This document shows, one piece after another, positions 1-6,095 of a stretch of DNA of 8,517 nt (position 1 is its first letter; every line of letters begins with the position of its first letter). The notes under the pieces were generated by a model. The model made no database searches. It saw nothing but the letters and a program-made list of their open reading frames with translations, and had not been told where the DNA came from. Origin of the DNA: Caldifarciminota bacterium (GTDB lineage Bacteria > WOR-3 > Hydrothermia > WGAB01). The stretch lies in the NCBI GenBank assembly GCA_015489295.1, contig WGAB01000349.1, forward strand, positions 1 to 8,517, given 5' to 3'. The translations under genes were made by a program, and so were the position numbers.

Positions 1-3000
1 CTCCTTGGCATAGGTCCGCCGCATGATCTCCAGGGCCGATTCGATGGTTTCGTTGAGGTACACCGTTTCCAGGGCGGTTTCCTGGGAGCTCCGGGCATAG
101 TCCAGCAGCGAGCCCACGATCTTGTTGATGCGGTATACGGCGTCCTGAATCTGCTGGATCTCCTCGGGGCGGACCCGGGGATGCACCTGGCGGCGCCACA
201 GATCTATCATGCCCTGGATGATGAACAGAGGGTTTTTGATCTCGTGGGCCACACCGGCAGCGAGGGTTCCGATGGCAGCGAGTTTGGAGGATTCCACGAG
301 CTGGCTCTGGGTGGACTCCAGCCGTTTCAGGGTTTCCTGGGCCTGGCGGGAGAGTTCCACGTTTTCCAGCACGGCCGCAAATTCGGAGGCCAGGGTCTCC
401 AGGAAGGACAGGGTGTACCGGGGATCGAAGTGGCGGGACGGCAGTTCCAGGAAGAGGAGCCCTCGATGGCCGTGGTGGGCTTCCAGAGGGACGCCAATGC
501 GGAAGCGATCCCTGTGCCGCACCTGGAGCACCTGTTTTCGGCGAAGGGCCCGGAGCAGGGCTTCGCGGTGCTGTTTCAGGGCGGTGGTCATCTGGACGTG
601 CTCCTCTTCCGGGATGGCCACCCGGAACGCCTCCTCGGCGGACCTCCGCGGATCCACCAGCGCGATCCAGGTGGCGTTCAAGCGGTTCCGCAGTGTTTCC
701 AGAATATCGCGGAGGGTGGCTTCCAGGTCCTCTGCGGCGAAGAGGGCCCGGAGCATCTGGTTGATGAGGGCGATGTCCTGCGACCGCCGGCGCTCGTTTT
801 CAAAGTGGGTCATGCCGATGAGTCCCAGGCGCAGCAGGTCGGAAACCCCCTGCAGGAGGTTCAGGAAGAAGTCCGGGCTCTCAAAGAAGGGCCTTTCGAC
901 CCGAAGGATCCAGTGGTCATTGTCCACCTGGCTCAGGTAGAGGGTATAGGTCTGGGGATCCGTGGAGACCAGGCCCTCCTGCACGAGGGTCTGGGTATCC
1001 GGGAGGTCCGGGAACCGCTCGACCAGGGTGGCCGGATCGTGCACCTCCTGCCGATACGCCTGCTCCCGCCGCCGGTACTCGTGGACCTCCACCCACTGTT
1101 CCGGGCGTTCCCGGATCAGGTACAGGGTTTCGCTGTTGAACATGTCGGCCATGACGGCCAGCAGGTCGTGCCAGGAGGCCTCGGGGGTATTGAGGTATCG
1201 GATGATGGCCCGGCCAAAGGTGTTCAGGTTTTCCAGGAGGCGGCTCTGGCGCAGGGCGGCATTGTAGAGGTGCAGGCTTTCCAGCAGGGTGGAGGCCAGC
1301 ACCCCCAGGTAGGAGAACACCTGGCGTTTGGCACCGGAAAACCGGCGGATTTCGCCCTTGCTGTAAACGTTCAGGATGCCGTAGATCTCCCCTTCCTTGC
1401 GGATAAACATGGAAAGGGCGCTGCGGAGGTCCTCCTGGCGGATGAGTTCCGGGTTGCCATAGTAGGTTTCCTGGAGGTTCCGGGTGTACACCGGCGCATA
1501 GCCGTTGCCCAGGAGCACCCGGAGGCGTTCCACGGGGATGTGCTGGCCCTCCACGTACTCCTGGGAGAGGCCCCGGGCCGCCACGATGGTGAACTCCTGG
1601 GTTTCGGGGTGGAACAGCATGAAGCTGGCGGCATCGGCCTCCATCAGGTCCTGGACGATGTCCACCAGTTTCTGGTGCAGGTCGTCTTCGTTGGTCACCT
1701 GGAGCAGTTCGGTAAGGGCGTCCAGGAATTTGCTGATGCTCTGTTCCTGAGCCTGTTGCCGGTGGCGGGTGAGCACCCAGAACATCACGTAGGCGGTGAA
1801 CTGGGCGAACTGTTCCAGCATCCTGAGCTGGAAATCGCCGGGAGGCTGGTGGGGATAGGGGGCGTGGAGCACCAGGAACCCCAGAAGGGTGTTTTCCAGC
1901 TGGAGGGGAAACACGGCCCAGGCCCGGAACCCGAAGATCTGGGCCAGCAGGTCGCCGTCGGCCGCCTCCGGGGCGATGGAGGGCTGCAGGGTGGCGGAAA
2001 CACTCAGCAGGGCCGGGGACGACCGAAGGTCCAGGCGGCCCGCCGATTCCGGGAGGAGATGGGGGGGATCGGTGGCCAGGTGTTCCACCCGTTGCGGGTT
2101 TTCCTGATCCACCAGGAACAGGGAGGCGCCGGGGTAGCCGCCAATCTGCCGGGCGGTTTCCAGAATGGCGCGAGCCACCTCCTCCAGGGTTGCAGAGGCC
2201 TTCCAGGTAATGATCTCGCCGAATTGCCGGGAAAGCCACAGGATCTTTCGCTCCTGAACGTACTGCAGGGTTTCCCGGATATGCCTTTGAAGGGTCGGCA
2301 GGACCTGTTCCCGGAAGTAGTCCTGGCGGATCCGGTCCACCGGGGCCCCGGGTTCCGAGGAATCGCGGTACACGGCCAGCAGCAGGCGGTCGCTCAGGGA
2401 GGCAAAGGCCCATTGTCCGGGCAGCCCCGGGATTTCGTGAAACTCCAGGGGCACCGAAACCCAGCGGCGGAGCTGGTACACGTCCAGGGTCTCCACCAGC
2501 TGGTTCCAGAGATCGGGAGAAGCGCCCCGGCCCAGCTGGAACCGGACCTCGCTGCCCTCCAGCGAAAGTACGGCAAAGGTGGGAAAAACGGTTTCCAGAA
2601 CGAACCCCAGGGATTCCAGATAAGCGTCGAGGTGGGGGAACCGCAGGGTGTCCTGGAACACCGCGGTCATTCGGGCCTCGATCCGCTGGATCTCCTGGGT
2701 TTTCAGGTGGTCATAGGCGAAGGAAAGCCACTGCTGGACCCGGCCCTGCACCTGCTGCAGCCGGGAATGCAGCAGGCCCCTCAGTTCCGGATCACAGGGG
2801 ATCCACAGGAGATAGCGTTCAGGCCCCAGGGCAAAGGGCACGCTGAAGCCGCCGACCTTTCCAAAGAGGGGCGATTTGCCGTCCTCCTGGCCCCGGATTT
2901 CCTGGGTGAGGTAAAACCGGGGCACGGGCTCGGGAGCCTGGGGGAGGTCCAGGGTTTCCGGCGGCACCAGCGGAACCGGTTCACCAGCCTGGGGGTCGAT

Positions 3001-3936
3001 CCTGTGGGTGAAGGTAACCCGGCGCTGGTCCGGCAGCACCTTCCCCACGTACGCCGTGGCCTCGGGGAAATCCCGCAGCAGGTAGCGGGCCACCGGCTCC
3101 AGAACCCGGAGCCAGTCGCCCTCCCGGTACCCCTCCAGATAACGGTCCAGGTCAAAGGTTTCCAGTTCCTGGGCCCGCCGGGCCTCTTCCTCCTGCAGCA
3201 GCAGGGTTTTCAGGGCCGGGGTGAGGATGCGCTGCCGCCCCGTTTCCATCAGCAGGCGGTCCAGCAACATCAAACGCCCGGGGTCCTGGAGGTACACCGC
3301 CAGGATGGTGTACCCAAACAGGTAAAGCAGGGACTGGGCCGTTTGCAGCGGAAGCAGTGGAATGTTCCACAGGAGGCCGATTCCGTAAATCAAGGGGGCC
3401 AGGGCCAGGATTCCGGTGCCCGTGTAGAGGATCACCCGCCAGATGATCGAGGGGATCTGTCGGGCGATCATCAGGATGAGGGCAAAGACGGCCAGGTACA
3501 CGGTAAACTCGTAAAAACTGGCCAGGCCCACGAAGGTCTGAAGCGCCTCCGGCGCCCGACTCAAGGGGGAAACCAGATAGACCAGCAGGAACAGGACAAC
3601 GCCCGTAAGCACCACCGAGAACCGGTGCAGGAACAGGCGGTACAGCATTCCCCGGGCGTACAGGTTGAGGCGATCCAGGTGATGGAGCAGGAACAGCTGT
3701 GCAACGGCAATGCCAAGGATGAGGTCCACGATGAGATCGGCCTTGCCCACGGGCACAGTTCCGGGCAGGGGGTTCAGCAGGAGGAAAAAGCGGTACAGGA
3801 TCCGCAGGGTAAACAGGCCGAACACCAGATAAATCCTGCGGCGGTGCCGAAGGTGCCTGCTAAAGATCAAGAGGAGCAGCCACTGGAGCACCAGCACCAC
3901 GAGCATGAAGTCGTAGGCCAGGACCAGATCCTGCAT
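1..3936 (-). CDS. Multi-GAF membrane sensor histidine kinase, C-terminus cut by window edge
   Basis: Sensor kinase of a two-component system; the 1312 codons in the window have no stop. Residues 1-220 hold about seven hydrophobic segments (near 2-26, 34-52, 66-86, 103-122, 133-156, 162-190, 203-218). Residues 253-1200 form about six successive blocks of roughly 150 residues, separated by helical, coiled-coil-like linkers. The blocks at 575-733, 734-890 and 1046-1200 look most like GAF domains; those near 253-420, 421-575 and 893-1045 are more degenerate. The phosphoacceptor module follows: residues 1216-1240 contain SSKLAAIGTLAAGVAHEIKN, with His1231 the predicted autophosphorylation site (codon 244-246), then a second helix to about 1285. 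The ATPase domain (N, G1, F, G2 boxes) must lie to the left of position 1. The ATG at 3936 follows AGGGAGG by 7 bases and lies 3 bases after the propeller stop, so the two are probably translationally coupled. No ligand can be assigned. Kinase identity is very secure; the degenerate GAF calls are inference. Confidence 0.95.
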   Translation of the reverse strand, partial: MQDLVLAYDFMLVVLVLQWLLLLIFSRHLRHRRRIYLVFGLFTLRILYRFFLLLNPLPGTVPVGKADLIVDLILGIAVAQLFLLHHLDRLNLYARGMLYRLFLHRFSVVLTGVVLFLLVYLVSPLSRAPEALQTFVGLASFYEFTVYLAVFALILMIARQIPSIIWRVILYTGTGILALAPLIYGIGLLWNIPLLPLQTAQSLLYLFGYTILAVYLQDPGRLMLLDRLLMETGRQRILTPALKTLLLQEEEARRAQELETFDLDRYLEGYREGDWLRVLEPVARYLLRDFPEATAYVGKVLPDQRRVTFTHRIDPQAGEPVPLVPPETLDLPQAPEPVPRFYLTQEIRGQEDGKSPLFGKVGGFSVPFALGPERYLLWIPCDPELRGLLHSRLQQVQGRVQQWLSFAYDHLKTQEIQRIEARMTAVFQDTLRFPHLDAYLESLGFVLETVFPTFAVLSLEGSEVRFQLGRGASPDLWNQLVETLDVYQLRRWVSVPLEFHEIPGLPGQWAFASLSDRLLLAVYRDSSEPGAPVDRIRQDYFREQVLPTLQRHIRETLQYVQERKILWLSRQFGEIITWKASATLEEVARAILETARQIGGYPGASLFLVDQENPQRVEHLATDPPHLLPESAGRLDLRSSPALLSVSATLQPSIAPEAADGDLLAQIFGFRAWAVFPLQLENTLLGFLVLHAPYPHQPPGDFQLRMLEQFAQFTAYVMFWVLTRHRQQAQEQSISKFLDALTELLQVTNEDDLHQKLVDIVQDLMEADAASFMLFHPETQEFTIVAARGLSQEYVEGQHIPVERLRVLLGNGYAPVYTRNLQETYYGNPELIRQEDLRSALSMFIRKEGEIYGILNVYSKGEIRRFSGAKRQVFSYLGVLASTLLESLHLYNAALRQSRLLENLNTFGRAIIRYLNTPEASWHDLLAVMADMFNSETLYLIRERPEQWVEVHEYRRREQAYRQEVHDPATLVERFPDLPDTQTLVQEGLVSTDPQTYTLYLSQVDNDHWILRVERPFFESPDFFLNLLQGVSDLLRLGLIGMTHFENERRRSQDIALINQMLRALFAAEDLEATLRDILETLRNRLNATWIALVDPRRSAEEAFRVAIPEEEHVQMTTALKQHREALLRALRRKQVLQVRHRDRFRIGVPLEAHHGHRGLLFLELPSRHFDPRYTLSFLETLASEFAAVLENVELSRQAQETLKRLESTQSQLVESSKLAAIGTLAAGVAHEIKNPLFIIQGMIDLWRRQVHPRVRPEEIQQIQDAVYRINKIVGSLLDYARSSQETALETVYLNETIESALEIMRRTYAKE

Positions 3937-3939
3937 CCT

Positions 3940-4830
3940 TCAGCCTCCCTGCAGGGTCAGGTATCGGAGCACCTTGGCGTTCTTGAGGATCCAGAGGGTG
4001 TCGCCCCGCACCCCCAGGCCTGAAACCTGGACCGGAACACCGATGCGGTACGGGCGCAGGGTGAGCAGTGGGTGGAATTCGTGGGTGGCCAGGTTCCACC
4101 GATACAGGACCACCTTCGCCCCCTCCCGGGCAGAGACCACCGCTCCCCAGGGGCCCACGGCACCGGCCACGTAGTCGCCGGGAAGGAGCCGCCGGGCCCG
4201 GGTTTGGCCGGTGGTATCCAGAAGCAGGAGCTGGCGCGCGGTAAACACCACCAAACCGGCACCGTCGTCACTGAATCGAAGGGCCCGCACCCGGTTCATC
4301 CCCAGGGGCACCTGCCAGCGCAAAGTCGTATCCCGATACAGGCGCAGGGTGTACCCCTCAGCCAGGGCCACCCAGGGTCCCCGGGCCTCGTACACGGGGG
4401 CCAGCGGGTACCGGCCCTGCAGGCGGCCATCGTTCGAGAACCGCAGGAGGCCGGTAGGGGTGCCCACCAGGAGCCAGCGGCTGTCCTGGCTGAACCGCAG
4501 GCCCAGCACGGCCGGCAGGGTCACGGACCACCGGGCCTGCCCGGTCGAATCCATGGCCTCAAGGAGAACCGCAGGGCCTTCGGCCTCGCGCACCACCACA
4601 ATCCGGAAAGAATCGGACACCACCACCCCGAGAACCGGGGGCATGGACGAAAGGGGCAGGAAGGCTTCCCGGGTATCGGAACGGAGGACAATCCCCTGGG
4701 ACCGGAGTTCGGCCCGCCATCGGCCGGAAGGCGAGAAGGCCACCCCGTAATCCGCCCTTAGGGTGTCACCTCCCAGGTACTGCAGGGGCACCCATAGCGC
4801 CCACCATAGCGTCCACCATAAGCCTGGCAT
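3940..4830 (-). CDS. Probable exported seven-bladed beta-propeller protein
   Basis: A 296-residue protein of unknown function. Residues 1-20 are strongly hydrophobic and tryptophan-rich (MPGLWWTLWWALWVPLQYLG), like a signal sequence or membrane anchor, but no Lys or Arg occurs before Arg25, which is unusual for a Sec signal. The rest is seven repeats of about 30-40 residues of beta strands and turns, starting near 28, 66, 107, 148, 181, 219 and 262, with WD40/PQQ-like phrases such as VAFSPSGRW, LRFSQDSRW and LRFSDDGAG. Seven blades would close one propeller, usually a binding or scaffolding platform. No catalytic motif is seen. The ATG is the first possible start, because the upstream gene's in-frame stop lies seven codons before it; the ribosome site is weak (GGAA, 4 bases away). 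A GTG at codon 14 is a possible alternative start that would remove most of the hydrophobic part. Its position directly before the kinase suggests a periplasmic or membrane partner of that kinase (inference). Confidence 0.75.
   Translation of the reverse strand: MPGLWWTLWWALWVPLQYLGGDTLRADYGVAFSPSGRWRAELRSQGIVLRSDTREAFLPLSSMPPVLGVVVSDSFRIVVVREAEGPAVLLEAMDSTGQARWSVTLPAVLGLRFSQDSRWLLVGTPTGLLRFSNDGRLQGRYPLAPVYEARGPWVALAEGYTLRLYRDTTLRWQVPLGMNRVRALRFSDDGAGLVVFTARQLLLLDTTGQTRARRLLPGDYVAGAVGPWGAVVSAREGAKVVLYRWNLATHEFHPLLTLRPYRIGVPVQVSGLGVRGDTLWILKNAKVLRYLTLQGG
3944..3950 (-). promoter_or_regulatory. Strong ribosome binding site of the kinase, inside the propeller gene
   Basis: AGGGAGG lies 7 bases before the kinase ATG. 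It is formed by the last Gln-Gly-Gly codons of the propeller gene, so ribosomes ending on that gene stop on top of the kinase initiation site. This supports the chosen kinase start and translational coupling. Confidence 0.8.
4792..4821 (-). repeat. 12-base tandem repeat in the signal-sequence region
   Basis: Two full units of 12 bases (4792-4803 and 4804-4815, one mismatch) are followed by a partial third (ccata at 4816-4820). On the coding strand they give the phrase LWWT-LWWA-LWVP at residues 4-15 of the propeller protein. The unit length keeps the frame, so gain or loss of a unit would lengthen or shorten the hydrophobic segment by four residues. Confidence 0.75.
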
Positions 4831-4851
4831 AGAGTTCCAGGTCTTCCGGGC

Positions 4852-6042
4852 TCAGGCCGACACCCTGGGGTACCGCAGGAGTGCGGCCAGCCCCTGAATT
4901 TCCGGCAGCAGGTCCTTCTCAAACACCACTTCCACTTCGCTCCGGGTTTCCAGGGCCCATTCCACGGCTTCGTCCACCAGGTCATGCACCCGCACCGGGG
5001 GCTTGCCCTCCGGGCACTCCAGGGGCTCATCGGAAAGGAAGCCGCTTTCCGGGCACCGGAACCCCTCCTGATCCCAATAGGGGTCCACCACCAGGGTATG
5101 CACCTGGCCGAACATCAGGGCCTTCAGGGTGTCGTGCACCCCCACCACGGCCCAACCCTTGCCCAGCTTCTCGCGGATCTGCTCCATGACCCGGTGTTCC
5201 TCCCGGGCCTCCTTCTGGCGCAGGAACTCCAGGGTGCGTTCGTACACCTCGGTTTCGGTGAGGGTGCGAAGGTCGGTGGTGAAGGACCCGATCAGCCGGT
5301 CCCGCAGGTAGGGGTGCAGGTAGTCTTCCAGTTTCATCTTTTCGCCCTCATGGGAGCCGATTACCAGGTGGTCAAAGTGCTCCTTGCGGTACAGGTCAAA
5401 CAGGGTATCGGCGATGGTCTTCAGCATGTGGGCGGTTTCGTGGCGCACCCACTGGTTGAAGTTGTGCTCGCCGTAGCCGTGGGTGGCGAGGCCTGCGACG
5501 CGGCCTCCGTGCACGAACTTGCCCTCCAGGGTGCGGAACTTGGAAAGCCGCCACAGATCAGGGTTAAAGAAGTTGACCACCTCGTAAGCCTGGTCCAGGT
5601 CCACCCGGAACAGCCGGGCCTGGCGCTTTTCCCAGGTGACCACATAGGTCAGGCTGATTTCATCGCGCAGGGCCAAAAGCTGGCGGATCCGCGGATGGTC
5701 ATCGATCACCAGGCGGTCGCGCCAGATCCGGGGAACCTTGATGACCTCAAAGAGCCGGGGATTTTTGGCGTAGAAGAACACCAGCGCCCGGCCGCCGCTG
5801 ATGAAATTGGGAGCCTGCAGTTCCCGCAGGGTTTCATCCACCAGTGCCCGGGCTTCCTCCTGAAAATCCCTGGGCAGATCCAGGGCTTTGATGTACTCCA
5901 GTTCCTGCTTTCCCAGCCGTTTGGCGCGGTTGTACGGGCTGCCCGGCGGCGCCAGGTTCAGGTAGAGGGAGAGCACGGGATGCCCCTCGCTTTCAAACTC
6001 GGTGAGCCTCTTGAGCGTTTCGTCCAGTGCGGTTTTCACCAT
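4852..6042 (-). CDS. Bacterial eRF1/Pelota-like (baeRF-type) protein
   Basis: A 396-residue soluble protein with the three-part layout of bacterial relatives of archaeal/eukaryotic release factor 1. Residues 20-150 form an N-terminal domain with the usual VLSLYLNL strand and a basic stretch after it. Residues 155-260 match eRF1 domain 2: FVHGGRVAGLA (177-186) occupies the place of the GGQ loop, followed by a long helix and the HLVIGS strand (225-230). Residues 300-396 match domain 3, ending in VEVVFEKDLLPEIQGLAALL, close to the GIAAILRF ending of Pelota. Known for the fold: ribosome A-site binding, release or rescue; the bacterial branch is largely uncharacterised. Oddities: GGR replaces GGQ, and the expected zinc knuckles are reduced to CPESG (330-334) and CPEG (343-346), each with one cysteine. 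Peptidyl-tRNA hydrolysis by a GGQ glutamine is therefore unlikely. The ATG at 6042 has AAGGAG 8 bases upstream and a TATAAT promoter before it. It is probably the first gene of the operon with the propeller and kinase. Superfamily call good, precise subfamily unknown. Confidence 0.78.
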   Translation of the reverse strand: MVKTALDETLKRLTEFESEGHPVLSLYLNLAPPGSPYNRAKRLGKQELEYIKALDLPRDFQEEARALVDETLRELQAPNFISGGRALVFFYAKNPRLFEVIKVPRIWRDRLVIDDHPRIRQLLALRDEISLTYVVTWEKRQARLFRVDLDQAYEVVNFFNPDLWRLSKFRTLEGKFVHGGRVAGLATHGYGEHNFNQWVRHETAHMLKTIADTLFDLYRKEHFDHLVIGSHEGEKMKLEDYLHPYLRDRLIGSFTTDLRTLTETEVYERTLEFLRQKEAREEHRVMEQIREKLGKGWAVVGVHDTLKALMFGQVHTLVVDPYWDQEGFRCPESGFLSDEPLECPEGKPPVRVHDLVDEAVEWALETRSEVEVVFEKDLLPEIQGLAALLRYPRVSA

Positions 6043-6050
6043 CGCCTCTT

Positions 6051-6056
6051 CTCCTT
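6051..6056 (-). promoter_or_regulatory. Ribosome binding site of the baeRF gene
   Basis: AAGGAG lies 8 bases before the ATG at 6042 and fixes this start. Confidence 0.8.
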
Positions 6057-6067
6057 GCTTTGGAAGT

Positions 6068-6095
6068 ATTATACGCCGAGCCTACTCCCTGACAT
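6068..6095 (-). promoter_or_regulatory. Candidate sigma-70-type promoter for the baeRF-propeller-kinase operon
   Basis: A perfect TATAAT (6073-6068) lies in the 39-base gap. A candidate -35 element ATGTCA (6095-6090, 4 of 6 matches to TTGACA) is 16 bases upstream and overlaps the last codons of the glycosidase gene. The predicted start would be the A near 6061, giving a leader of about 19 bases that contains the AAGGAG site. The -10 stands out as an AT-rich patch in very GC-rich surroundings. No extended -10 TG is present. Confidence 0.55.

Noticed and set aside
917..2413. Minus-strand open frame of 498 codons inside the kinase
   Set aside because: Out of frame with the kinase; its product is dominated by Pro, Gly and Arg, typical of a GC-rich shifted frame, while the kinase frame encodes GAF-like domains here.
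181..4023. Very long plus-strand open frame (1280 codons)
   Set aside because: It is the codon-aligned antisense of a kinase with clear HisKA and GAF features. Its product is low in complexity, runs across the kinase/propeller junction and resembles no family.
4072..4761. Plus-strand open frame of 229 codons opposite the propeller gene
   Set aside because: Same codon-aligned antisense effect; no ribosome site or domain; the sense strand has regular propeller repeats.
3940..4854. TGA as a sense codon making one giant baeRF-propeller-kinase protein
   Set aside because: No other in-frame TGA occurs in about 2000 codons of these genes, both TGA codons are closely followed by ATG, and the kinase ATG has a strong ribosome site. 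Ordinary stops fit better.
6043..6081. Rho-independent terminator after the glycosidase gene
   Set aside because: No GC-rich hairpin followed by a T run can be drawn in this gap; only the promoter and ribosome site are visible.
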